DNA of 64,000 nucleotides from an uncultured Litoreibacter sp. Its GTDB lineage: Bacteria; Pseudomonadota; Alphaproteobacteria; Rhodobacterales; Rhodobacteraceae. The position numbers were made by a program, and so were the translations under genes. The notes beneath the pieces are model-generated. The model worked only from the letters and a program-made list of their open reading frames with translations, had not been told where the DNA came from and did not search any database. Below are positions 1-7,650 of this stretch, piece after piece. Location of the stretch: assembly GCF_947487515.1 (NCBI RefSeq), contig NZ_CANKWO010000004.1:248001-312000 (forward strand). The letters are read 5' to 3'. Position 1 is the stretch's first letter; each line of letters begins with the position of its first letter.

Positions 1-998
1 GCTCCCATCTTGATACACAACCCACCGGTGGCAAATACGATGGCGTGCTGGGCGTTTTGAGTGGTTTGGAAGTTGTTCGCACGCTTAATGATTTGAACAT
101 AAAGACAAAACACCCGATTGTCGTGACGAACTTCACCAATGAAGAGGGCACGCGCTATGCGCCAGCCATGCTGTCCTCAGGGGTTTTTGCAGGCATTCAC
201 ACCCAAGACTGGGCCTATGCGCGTGAGGATGCGGACGGGAAGCTATTTGGCGACGAACTAAAGCGCATTGGCTGGCGCGGAGACGAAGAAGTCGGCGCGC
301 GAAAAATGCACGCTTTCTTCGAGCTGCATATCGAGCAAGGCCCGATACTGGAGGCTGAAGGCAAGGAAATCGGGGTCGTGACCCATGGCCAAGGCCTCAG
401 TTGGACGCAATTGACCATCACCGGCAAGGACAGCCACACCGGATCAACGCCGATGCCGATGCGCAAGAACGCGGGTCTTGGGATGGCGAAGGTTCTGGAG
501 TTGGTGGATGAAATCGCGTGGTCCCATGCGCCTCATGCTGTGGGGGCGGCGGGGCATATCGATGTCTATCCGAATTCGCGCAATGTGATCCCTGGTAAAG
601 TGGTCTTCACCGTCGATCTGCGATCCCCAGATATCGCGGTGATAGAGGACATGGAGCAGCGTCTCGCTGCTGGCGCGAAGGCGATTTGTGACGAGATGGG
701 CTTGGGCTTGGAGTTGGAAAAAACCGGTGGCTTTGACCCCGTGACCTTTGATGAAGGCTGCGTCACTGCGGTGCGTGCAGCGGCGGATAGGTTGGGGTAT
801 TCCCACATCAATCTGATCTCGGGCGCGGGGCATGACGCCTGCTGGATCAACCGTGTGGCCCCGACGGCAATGATCATGTGCCCTTGTGTTGACGGTCTTA
901 GCCACAATGAGGCCGAAGAGATTAGCCCCGAATGGGCCGAGGCAGGGACCAATGTGCTGTTCCATGCAGTCGTCGAGACTGCGGAGATCATTGGGTGA
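1..998 (+). CDS. M20-family N-carbamoyl amidohydrolase (beta-ureidopropionase-like), 5' partial
   Basis: The reading frame is open from base 3, so the start lies upstream of the window. It reads SHLDTQPTGGKYDGVLG at the left edge, the dinuclear metal site region of the M20 amidase/carbamoylase family (HyuC, AllC, PydC). Further family marks are NEEGTRYAP, HIEQGP and GAGHDA followed by a DGLSHNE stretch near the C-terminus. Such enzymes hydrolyse N-carbamoyl amino acids or allantoate in the cytoplasm. Dihydropyrimidinase lies about 1 kb downstream on the same strand, which favours N-carbamoyl-beta-alanine (PydC-like) hydrolysis in reductive pyrimidine breakdown. Allantoate amidohydrolase is the main alternative, since the purine cluster at 25-28 kb lacks one. 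The family call is firm; the substrate is inferred. The stop overlaps the next gene by 4 nt. Confidence 0.88.
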   Translation, partial: SHLDTQPTGGKYDGVLGVLSGLEVVRTLNDLNIKTKHPIVVTNFTNEEGTRYAPAMLSSGVFAGIHTQDWAYAREDADGKLFGDELKRIGWRGDEEVGARKMHAFFELHIEQGPILEAEGKEIGVVTHGQGLSWTQLTITGKDSHTGSTPMPMRKNAGLGMAKVLELVDEIAWSHAPHAVGAAGHIDVYPNSRNVIPGKVVFTVDLRSPDIAVIEDMEQRLAAGAKAICDEMGLGLELEKTGGFDPVTFDEGCVTAVRAAADRLGYSHINLISGAGHDACWINRVAPTAMIMCPCVDGLSHNEAEEISPEWAEAGTNVLFHAVVETAEIIG

Positions 999-1687
999 TA
1001 AATCTCAAAACCATAGCTCTGCTGTGCATGGCGACATTGGCAGGATGCGCGACCCCATACGACCCCGTTCAAGTTCGATCGGGGATTGGCGCCGATGTGG
1101 ATCTGGACGCGCTGCGACCGCCGTCCGGCGTGACGTATAACTACGTTTTGGAAAGCGAAGGTGTGCCTGTCCCCGTGACAATGTCCCTAAAATCACGCCG
1201 GTTGGGCAGGACAAATTACACCTATGATGGTCAAATGACTATGGTTTTGCCGGAAGCCGAAAATCTTGAAGAAATTGCCAAGGTTCTGTCAGGCGTGTTG
1301 GGGCAAACCGATATTCGCGTGCGCGGCAATCGGTTGATGATACCGGTGGGCATAAAGTCTGATAACCGCTTTAGATCGGCCAGCTCCAACATCATCGGAG
1401 ACGTCACCCGATATACGCCGCATGACTGTTTCGCGGTGCTTGGGGAGTGCCGCTATACCTCCACCGACCGAAACGGGCGCAGCATCAATCTGCTGAGCAC
1501 AACAACTGAAGACAAGGGCGTTTGGCGGTCAAAGACAATACTTGATCCCAAGGCCAAAAATCCGAAAATCCCCAACGAAACAAGAAGTTCGGTCTATTCA
1601 ATAGATAAGAACGCTGTGCTGATCGACATGTATATATTCCGCAAGTCAGGGGCCAACCGGACTGTCTTTGCGATAAAGAGGAGATAG
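995..1687 (+). CDS. Putative lipoprotein, unknown function
   Basis: GTG start at 995 inside the GTGA overlap with the preceding amidohydrolase stop, so translation is probably coupled. The 230-residue product begins with a hydrophobic segment ending in a lipobox (LAGC, Cys about residue 18), predicting lipid attachment after export. The mature part is beta-rich and polar, with a CFAVLGEC pair of cysteines in the middle, and shows no catalytic motif I recognise. A much longer in-frame start exists upstream but lies inside the amidohydrolase and would bury the lipobox, so it is rejected. The tie to pyrimidine catabolism is only positional. It is followed by a strong GAGGAG motif and then an interrupted frame. 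Confidence 0.7.
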   Translation: MINLKTIALLCMATLAGCATPYDPVQVRSGIGADVDLDALRPPSGVTYNYVLESEGVPVPVTMSLKSRRLGRTNYTYDGQMTMVLPEAENLEEIAKVLSGVLGQTDIRVRGNRLMIPVGIKSDNRFRSASSNIIGDVTRYTPHDCFAVLGECRYTSTDRNGRSINLLSTTTEDKGVWRSKTILDPKAKNPKIPNETRSSVYSIDKNAVLIDMYIFRKSGANRTVFAIKRR

Positions 1688-1689
1688 CG

Positions 1690-1938
1690 ATGGAGGCTCG
1701 CATTGATCGCTGTGTGCAGATGGGGCCCGTCGGGATAAATGCTGACAAATTTGATGCGCAACCGGTGCATTAAATATGGGTTTTGGGAAAGATCCACGCC
1801 GTATTGCAGGCCGACATGAATGCCTTGGAGGTCGAATGTACCACTGCCGCCTTGGCGCGGATGGGCATTTGCGCAAAGCCCTTGGGGGCGCGGGGCCATT
1901 TGCGGCTCAAAGATACCGGGGGTGTGGCGCGCAGCTAG
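1690..1938 (+). pseudogene. Interrupted small ORF (in-frame TAA at 1771)
   Basis: A GAGGAGAT ribosome-binding motif lies just before an ATG at 1690, but the frame ends after 27 codons at TAA 1771-1773. The same frame then continues open for 54 more codons to TAG 1936-1938. A hand count of the second part gives G/C at about three quarters of third codon positions and less at first and second, the bias expected of plus-strand coding. It could be a decayed gene of about 81 codons, a 27-residue leader peptide, or a chance frame. I do not recognise the product (continuing text reads VLGKIHAVLQADMN). The dihydropyrimidinase begins 37 nt later. Confidence 0.35.
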
Positions 1939-1974
1939 ACCTGCACGGATTGACAGATTTGAAGGGAAACGCAC

Positions 1975-3438
1975 ATGAGTAAAGTCATCAAAGGTGGAAC
2001 AATCGTCACCGCGGACCGTAGCTGGAGCGCAGACGTTCTGATTGAAGGTGAGAAGATTGTCGAGATCGGTGAGAACCTGAAAGGTGACGAGGTTATCGAC
2101 GCCGAAGGGGCCTATGTGATCCCCGGCGGTATCGACCCGCACACCCATCTGGAGATGCCTTTCATGGGCACCACCGCCACAGAAACCTTCGAGAGCGGCA
2201 CCTTCGCGGCCGCCGCAGGTGGTACAACCATGCTGGTGGATTTCTGCCTTCCAGGGGAGGACGGATCGCTTCTGAATGCGATTGATGATTGGGACCGCAA
2301 GTCGCGTGACCAAATCTGCACAGATATTTCCTATCACATGGCCATCACAGGCTGGAATGAGAATATTTTCAACGAGATGGAAGCCGTCGTTAAAGAACGC
2401 GGCATCAACACCTTCAAGCATTTCATGGCCTATAAGGGGGCGTTGATGGTTGAGGACGACGAGATGTTTGCCTCGTTCAAGCGCTGTGGCGAGTTGGGGG
2501 CCTTGCCATTGGTACACGCAGAGAACGGCGACATTGTTCAGGAGCTGCAGCAAAAATATTTGGCCGAGGGCATCACAGGTCCAGAAGGCCACGCCTATTC
2601 GCGCCCACCAGAGGTGGAAGGTGAGGCGGCAAACCGCGCGATTATGATCGCTGACGCCGCAGGCACACCGCTCTATATTGTTCATGTGTCGTGTGAACAG
2701 GCCCATGAAGCCATTCGCCGCGCCCGCCAAAAGGGGATGCGGGTATTTGGAGAGCCGCTGATCCAGCACCTCACCTTGGATGAGACCGAATATTTCAACA
2801 AAGACTGGCAATATGCGGCCCGCCGTGTGATGTCGCCGCCGTTCCGCTCCAAAGATCATCAGGATTCCCTTTGGGCGGGCCTCTCTGCAGGATCATTGCA
2901 GGTTGTCGCCACCGATCACGCGGCGTTTTCGGACAAGCAAAAGCAGATGGGCCTCGAAAACTTCACCATGATCCCCAACGGAACGGGCGGCCTTGAAGAA
3001 CGTATGGCCATGCTTTGGACCACCGGTGTTGAAACAGGCCGATTGACGCCCGAAGAGTTCGTGGCTGCGACCTCTACCAACATTGCGAAAATACTGAACA
3101 TCTACCCAATGAAGGGGGGGCTCGCCGTTGGGGGGGATGCTGACATCGTTGTGTGGGATCCCAAGATCAGCCGGAAAATTGCCGTCAGCACCCAAAAGTC
3201 TATCATTGATTACAATGTGTTCGAGGGTATGACAGTCACGGCTCAGGCGCGCTACACATTGTCCCGTGGGGATGTGGTCTGGGCGTATGGCCAAAACTCG
3301 CAACCACAACCCGGGCGCGGGAAATTCATTCGCCGTCCGGCCTTCGCCAGTGCGTCACGTGCCTTGAGCAAGTGGAAGTCTCTCAACACCCCGCGCAAGA
3401 TCGAGCGCAACCCGCTCAACATTCCGTCGGGGGTGTGA
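1975..3438 (+). CDS. hydA: Dihydropyrimidinase / D-hydantoinase
   Basis: A 487-residue cyclic amidohydrolase of usual family length. It opens 5,6-dihydrouracil, dihydrothymine or hydantoin rings to N-carbamoyl products in the cytoplasm. Visible signatures: GGIDPHTHLEMPF with metal-binding His56 and His58, MAYKG with the lysine (Lys154) expected to be carboxylated between the two metals, HAENGD (His181), HVSC (His237) and ATDHAAF (Asp314). The ATG at 1975 follows a GAAGGGAAA stretch. The N-carbamoyl amidohydrolase at the window edge would perform the next step, and the downstream ABC importer may bring in the substrate. A dihydropyrimidine dehydrogenase for the preceding step is not in the window. 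Confidence 0.95.
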   Translation: MSKVIKGGTIVTADRSWSADVLIEGEKIVEIGENLKGDEVIDAEGAYVIPGGIDPHTHLEMPFMGTTATETFESGTFAAAAGGTTMLVDFCLPGEDGSLLNAIDDWDRKSRDQICTDISYHMAITGWNENIFNEMEAVVKERGINTFKHFMAYKGALMVEDDEMFASFKRCGELGALPLVHAENGDIVQELQQKYLAEGITGPEGHAYSRPPEVEGEAANRAIMIADAAGTPLYIVHVSCEQAHEAIRRARQKGMRVFGEPLIQHLTLDETEYFNKDWQYAARRVMSPPFRSKDHQDSLWAGLSAGSLQVVATDHAAFSDKQKQMGLENFTMIPNGTGGLEERMAMLWTTGVETGRLTPEEFVAATSTNIAKILNIYPMKGGLAVGGDADIVVWDPKISRKIAVSTQKSIIDYNVFEGMTVTAQARYTLSRGDVVWAYGQNSQPQPGRGKFIRRPAFASASRALSKWKSLNTPRKIERNPLNIPSGV

Positions 3439-3506
3439 GGAGTTAATAAATGGTTAATCAAGATGGAAGTGCCCAGTTTGTGTCACACAATAGCCGGATT
3501 GGGCTG

Positions 3507-3549
3507 AAAAACCTCTGCCTAGAAACGGGACAGGCAAAGGGGTTTTTTT
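3507..3549 (+). terminator. Hairpin with U-tract directly before a start codon (terminator or attenuator)
   Basis: AAAAACC..TGCCT (3507-3520) pairs with AGGCA..GGTTTTT (3532-3547) around a 10-11 nt loop and runs into seven T residues (3543-3549), the architecture of an intrinsic terminator. The T-tract touches the ATG at 3550, and the only purine-rich ribosome-binding candidate (AAAGGGG, about 3537-3542) lies in the 3' arm. The structure could end hydA transcripts and at the same time hide the ribosome site of the next gene. Confidence 0.6.
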
Positions 3550-3756
3550 ATGCAAGTTCTCTTAACAAAGGTACTTTTGGTGGTGGCACTTGGGCTGCTG
3601 GCCATTGGGACTTGGGTCAACGACATAGCCATCGCCGACGCGATGTTCATCTTTGCAGCATTTGCAATCGGTGGAGTTTGGGCCAAATACAGCGCCGCGG
3701 CCGAAGCGAAAAAAGACAGCGAAGAGGCACAGAACATCGAGATGTCAGCGGCGTAA
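3550..3756 (+). CDS. Small two-TM membrane protein
   Basis: A 68-residue protein with two hydrophobic helices (about residues 5-22 and 29-46) and a charged Ala/Glu/Lys-rich C-terminal tail. No family recognised. It sits between dihydropyrimidinase and the ABC importer genes, 23 nt before the ATPase, suggesting co-transcription with the transporter. Its start is odd because ATG follows immediately after the T-tract of a hairpin that contains the likely ribosome-binding motif. A role as accessory transporter subunit is possible but unsupported. Confidence 0.6.
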   Translation: MQVLLTKVLLVVALGLLAIGTWVNDIAIADAMFIFAAFAIGGVWAKYSAAAEAKKDSEEAQNIEMSAA

Positions 3757-3779
3757 CACGCCTGGCGGGGCTGCTCTAA

Positions 3780-4571
3780 ATGGCCCCGACTGCAACAAAG
3801 ACGGTCATCAGCGCTGAGGCGCTGGATTTGACCTTTCAGACGCCAGATGCGCCGGTTCATGCGTTGAAGGACGTCTCGCTGAATATTCAGCAAGGCGACT
3901 TTGTCAGCTTTATCGGGCCCTCTGGCTGCGGCAAAACCACGTTTTTGCGGTGTATTGCAGGGCTGGAGACGCCCACAGGCGGCAAGTTGACCGTCAACGG
4001 CATGACCGCCGATGAAGCGCGCCGCGCGCGCGCATATGGGTATGTTTTCCAAGCCGCGGGGCTTTACCCTTGGCGCACAATCTCTGGCAATATCAAGCTT
4101 CCACTCGAAATTATGGGCTATTCGAAGTCGGATCAAAACGAACGCGTTGCGCGGGTTTTGGACTTGGTCGAGCTGTCCGATTTTGGCGCAAAATTTCCGT
4201 GGCAACTGTCAGGCGGCATGCAGCAACGGGCCTCGATCGCGCGGGCTTTGGCCTTTGATGCCGACATCTTGCTGATGGATGAACCCTTCGGGGCCTTGGA
4301 TGAAATCGTGCGCGACCACCTCAATGAGCAACTTTTGGCTCTCTGGGCACGGACGAATAAAACAATCGGCTTCGTGACCCATTCGATCCCCGAGGCGGTA
4401 TACCTCTCAACCAAGATCGTCGTCATGAGTCCGCGTCCGGGCCGAATAACCGATGTGATCGAAAGCCCGCTGCCGAAAGAGCGCCCGCTTGATATTCGTG
4501 ACTCGCCTGAGTTCATCGACATCGCCCACCGCGTTCGTGAAGGGCTAAGGGCAGGGCATTCGAATGATTGA
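3780..4571 (+). CDS. ABC transporter ATP-binding protein (NitT/TauT/ThiZ type)
   Basis: A 263-residue nucleotide-binding subunit of the nitrate/sulfonate/pyrimidine-precursor importer family. Walker A GPSGCGKTT (46-54), signature LSGGMQQR (143-150), Walker B ILLMDEP (163-169) and the switch histidine in VTHS (His201) are all present. It should energise the two permeases encoded at 4829-6585, with the binding protein at 6626-7606. The NitT/TauT family cannot be resolved to substrate by the ATPase alone; the THI5/NMT1-type binding protein and hydantoinase neighbourhood point to a pyrimidine-like or ureido compound (inference). Confidence 0.93.
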   Translation: MAPTATKTVISAEALDLTFQTPDAPVHALKDVSLNIQQGDFVSFIGPSGCGKTTFLRCIAGLETPTGGKLTVNGMTADEARRARAYGYVFQAAGLYPWRTISGNIKLPLEIMGYSKSDQNERVARVLDLVELSDFGAKFPWQLSGGMQQRASIARALAFDADILLMDEPFGALDEIVRDHLNEQLLALWARTNKTIGFVTHSIPEAVYLSTKIVVMSPRPGRITDVIESPLPKERPLDIRDSPEFIDIAHRVREGLRAGHSND

Positions 4572-4728
4572 TGCGGCGAAATATACGCCCCGACCAGTGA
4601 GGTCGAGGCGCTGGAGAGACGATACTGCTGTATCTCATCACCGCTTACGGCCATCGGCTCCTCAGCCTGTTCCGCATCACGACATTACGGTGAAAATTGT
4701 AAACAAATCTTTAGCATCACTGCTTCAT

Positions 4729-4800
4729 AAATACCTAAATCCCATCCCCTCACCCTTCGGTAAGGTTGATCCTTCTGGACGCTCCGCGGGAGGTATTTTT
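4729..4800 (+). terminator. Possible terminator-like long stem between ABC genes
   Basis: AAATACCT (4729-4736) can pair with AGGTATTT (4791-4798), followed by TT, with a large intervening loop that itself holds small G/C stems (CCCTTCGG region). It lies in the 257-base gap between the ATPase and first permease genes, unusually long for subunits of one importer. The large loop makes it a weak terminator; it could be a processed or repeated intergenic element. Confidence 0.3.
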
Positions 4801-4828
4801 GAAGCAATGATGAGAGGGGGGGCACTTT

Positions 4829-5743
4829 ATGTCTAGGTTTGCCCCTGTTTTGACGATCGTCGTCGCGATTTTTGCCTTTTGGTATGCCGCTGTTCCTTTC
4901 ATGAATGTGAAGGAAACTTTGACCAGCTTGGAGCGGGCAGGAGCAGTGGTTACCCCGAGCAATGCAGTTGAGCGGCGAGACGCCTCCCATATCGCCTTGG
5001 TGATGAAGAACAGTTTCGCCATTTCCGCGACCTATGCCCAAGACCGCCCGCGCTTGCCTGCTCCGCATCAAGTGGCGCAAGATCTTTGGAAGACGGTGGT
5101 GATGAAGAAAGTCACCTCCAAGCGATCATTGGTCTATCACGGCTGGATTACCTTGAGCGCCACTTTGCTGGGCTTTGCCATCGGGACCGGAGCAGGGATA
5201 TTGCTTGCAGTTGGCATTGTGCACAGCCGCGCCATGGACATGAGCGTCATGCCATGGGCGATCGCGTCACAAACCATCCCGATCCTCGCGATTGCGCCGA
5301 TGATTATCGTGGTCTTGAATTCCATCGGTGTTCAAGGGTTGATCCCAAAGGCGATTATTTCCGCCTACCTAAGCTTTTTCCCTGTGGTTGTTGGTATGGT
5401 CAAAGGGCTTCGTGCGCCGGATGCCATGCAGATGGATCTTTTGAGAACATACAGCGCCTCGCAAGGTCAGGGCTTTTGGAAGCTTCGTCTTCCGGCCTCA
5501 ATGCCGTATTTGTTTGCGTCCTTGAAAATTGGTGTGGCGGCTGCACTTGTCGGAGCCATTGTCGCCGAGCTTCCTGCGGGTGGTGCGCGCGGGTTAGGGG
5601 GGCGGATGCTCACCGGCAGCTACTACGGCCAGATGGTGCAAATATGGTCCGCACTGGTGTTTGCCGCGGTTTTGGCCGCTGCGTTGGTTCTCTTGATCGG
5701 GTTGGTTCAAAGACGCACGCTTAAACGAATGGGGCTGGCATGA
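4829..5743 (+). CDS. ABC transporter permease (first)
   Basis: A 304-residue inner-membrane permease of the binding-protein-dependent importer family. An N-terminal membrane segment (about 5-25) is followed by a polar stretch of about 75 residues, then the usual five or so helices. The EAA-type cytoplasmic loop that contacts the ATPase is seen as DLLRTYSASQGQGFWKLRLP near residue 210. Start ATG 4829 follows a GAGAGGGGGGG run. The long polar insertion after the first helix is atypical for the NitT/TauT permease core and also absent from its partner. The stop overlaps the second permease start by 4 nt (ATGA), so the two are translationally coupled. Confidence 0.9.
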   Translation: MSRFAPVLTIVVAIFAFWYAAVPFMNVKETLTSLERAGAVVTPSNAVERRDASHIALVMKNSFAISATYAQDRPRLPAPHQVAQDLWKTVVMKKVTSKRSLVYHGWITLSATLLGFAIGTGAGILLAVGIVHSRAMDMSVMPWAIASQTIPILAIAPMIIVVLNSIGVQGLIPKAIISAYLSFFPVVVGMVKGLRAPDAMQMDLLRTYSASQGQGFWKLRLPASMPYLFASLKIGVAAALVGAIVAELPAGGARGLGGRMLTGSYYGQMVQIWSALVFAAVLAAALVLLIGLVQRRTLKRMGLA

Positions 5744-6585
5744 GCATGGTGATAGCGGCCTTGGGTTTCTGGATCGCCATGTGGGCGTTGAATCGGCGTT
5801 TGGCCAACGGGGCAGGGGCAAACACGCGCTTCATCCAGCTACTGGTGCCTGCCATTTTCGGCCTTACGATCCTTGTGGTTTGGGAATTGCTGGTGCGCGG
5901 GCTTGAGGTGCCTTTGGTTATTCTTCCCGCCCCTAGTCAGGTCATGGCCAAATTCTTTAGCGAGATTCCGACCCTGTGGCTGGACTTTCAGCAGACCTTT
6001 TTGAAGGGCGCGCTAAGCGGATATGTCATGGGCTGCGGCGCGGCGTTTTTGATGGCCGTATTGGTGGACCGCTACGACTTTTTAAAGCGGGGCCTTTTGC
6101 CGGTGGGCAACTTTGTCGCCGCCCTGCCGATCGTAGGCACGGCGCCGATCCTAGTGATGTGGTTCGGGTTTGATTGGCAATCCAAGGCGGCCGTCGTGGT
6201 TGTGATGGTCTTCTTTCCCATGTTGGTGAACACGGTCGCAGGGTTGCAAGAAACCACGTCAATGCAACGGGACCTCATGCGCACCTATGGCGCGGGCTAC
6301 TGGCCCAGCTTGACCAAACTGCGCCTGCCTGCGGCCATGCCCTTTATTTTCAATGGGCTTAAAATTTCAACAACGCTCGCCCTGATTGGCGCTATTGTGG
6401 CCGAGTTCTTTGGCTCTCCGACAATGGGGATGGGGTTTCGCATTTCCACCTCGGTCGGGCAACTGGCGCTCGATATGGTCTGGGCGGAAATCGTGGTCGC
6501 GGCCCTTGCGGGCTCCGCCTTTTACGGGGTGGTGGCCATGGCCGAAAAACGACTGACGTTCTGGCACCCGTCGCAACGAAAATAA
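5740..6585 (+). CDS. ABC transporter permease (second)
   Basis: A 281-residue integral membrane permease, paralogous to the product at 4829-5743. The EAA-like coupling loop is visible as DLMRTYGAGYWPSLTKLRLP. Six hydrophobic segments are apparent, the first two at about residues 1-15 and 33-50. It begins in an ATGA overlap with the first permease and ends about 40 nt before the binding protein. Two different permeases in one system indicate a heterodimeric channel, as in ThiX-like or RibX-like importers. Confidence 0.9.
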   Translation: MSMVIAALGFWIAMWALNRRLANGAGANTRFIQLLVPAIFGLTILVVWELLVRGLEVPLVILPAPSQVMAKFFSEIPTLWLDFQQTFLKGALSGYVMGCGAAFLMAVLVDRYDFLKRGLLPVGNFVAALPIVGTAPILVMWFGFDWQSKAAVVVVMVFFPMLVNTVAGLQETTSMQRDLMRTYGAGYWPSLTKLRLPAAMPFIFNGLKISTTLALIGAIVAEFFGSPTMGMGFRISTSVGQLALDMVWAEIVVAALAGSAFYGVVAMAEKRLTFWHPSQRK

Positions 6586-6625
6586 CAACAACACCCAATT
6601 CAAATTCAACCTGGAGGACGACAAA

Positions 6626-7606
6626 ATGAAAAAGCTACTTTTAAGCGCCGCAGCACTTGCGATGGCCACGGCAGCCAACGCCGCTGACGAGGTGAAGCTG
6701 CAGCTGCAATGGGTCACGCAAGCGCAATTCGCTGGCTACTATGTGGCCAAGGACAAAGGGTTCTACGCCGAGGAAGACCTTGACGTGACGGTCCTGTCCG
6801 GCGGCCCAGACATTGCCCCGCCGCAGGTGTTGGCAGGGGGCGGCGCTGACGTCATGTTGAACTGGATGCCATCGGCCTTGGCGGCACGCGAAAAGGGTCT
6901 GCCGGTGGTGAATATCGCCCAGCCCTTCAAAACATCCGGTCTGATGCTGACCTGCTGGAAAGACACTGGCATCACCAGCCCGCAAGACTTCAAAGGCAAG
7001 ACCATCGGGGTTTGGTTCTTCGGCAATGAATACCCGTTCCTCAGCTGGATGTCCCAAGAGGGTATCTCCACCGACGGCGGGGAAGATGGTGTGACCGTTT
7101 TGAAGCAAGGCTTCAACGTGGATCCGCTGTTGCAGCGCCAAGCCGACTGTATCTCCACCATGACATATAACGAATACGGCCAAGTGCTGGATGCGGGCGT
7201 GTCTGAAGATGAATTGGTGACCTTCAAATACGAAGACCAAGGTGTCGCGACACTGGAAGATGGCATCTACGCGCTGGAAGACAATCTAAAGGACCCCGCT
7301 TTCAAAGACAAAATGGTGCGCTTCGTGCGTGCGTCGATGAAAGGGTGGAAATACGCAGAGGAGCACCCTGATGAGGCGGCTGAAATCGTGCTGGAGAACG
7401 ACGAATCCGGTGCGCAGACCGAAGCACATCAAAAACGCATGATGGGCGAGATTGCAAAACTCACAGCCGGTTCCAACGGCGCCCTTGAAGAGGCTGACTT
7501 CAAGCGCACTGTCGCGACACTGCTGGCAGGCGGCTCCGATCCGGTGATCTCCAAAGAGCCGGTAGGCGCTTGGACGTCCGAGATCACTGACGCGGCTTTG
7601 AAGTAG
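6626..7606 (+). CDS. ABC transporter substrate-binding protein, THI5/NMT1-like
   Basis: A 326-residue periplasmic binding protein. A Sec signal peptide (MKKLLLSAAALAMATAANA) is followed by VKLQLQWVTQAQFAGYYVA, the standard opening of the NMT1/THI5-like fold whose members bind hydroxymethylpyrimidine precursors, riboflavin or related ligands. FKGKTIGVW marks the usual second-lobe entry. ATG 6626 is preceded by CTGGAGGA. It closes the importer operon. The neighbouring hydantoinase and carbamoylase suggest a pyrimidine, dihydropyrimidine or ureido ligand, but the binding-site residues were not modelled. Confidence 0.9.
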   Translation: MKKLLLSAAALAMATAANAADEVKLQLQWVTQAQFAGYYVAKDKGFYAEEDLDVTVLSGGPDIAPPQVLAGGGADVMLNWMPSALAAREKGLPVVNIAQPFKTSGLMLTCWKDTGITSPQDFKGKTIGVWFFGNEYPFLSWMSQEGISTDGGEDGVTVLKQGFNVDPLLQRQADCISTMTYNEYGQVLDAGVSEDELVTFKYEDQGVATLEDGIYALEDNLKDPAFKDKMVRFVRASMKGWKYAEEHPDEAAEIVLENDESGAQTEAHQKRMMGEIAKLTAGSNGALEEADFKRTVATLLAGGSDPVISKEPVGAWTSEITDAALK

Positions 7607-7619
7607 ATCTTTTGACGAC

Positions 7620-7645
7620 AGGATGGGCGCATTGGTGCCCATCCT
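7620..7645. terminator. Bidirectional terminator hairpin
   Basis: AGGATGGGC (7620-7628) and GCCCATCCT (7637-7645) form a perfect 9-bp stem, extendable inward by a G-T and a C-G pair to a 4-nt loop. It sits between the convergent binding-protein and ppk2 genes, as expected for a shared terminator, although the T-tract is short on both sides. Confidence 0.7.
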
Positions 7646-7650
7646 ATACC

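Noticed and set aside
1594-2859. Long minus-strand open frame opposite the lipoprotein end and hydA
   Set aside because: Its codons align exactly with the plus-strand hydA frame, a common artefact of biased third positions; no family similarity and the real genes are on the plus strand.
3450-3779. Plus-strand frame overlapping the small membrane protein
   Set aside because: It runs through the hairpin and out of frame across the better-supported 68-residue protein; composition not coding-like.
4564-4836. Open frame in the gap between ABC ATPase and first permease
   Set aside because: No ribosome site, no domain, overlaps both neighbours; the gap is better described as non-coding with a possible long stem.
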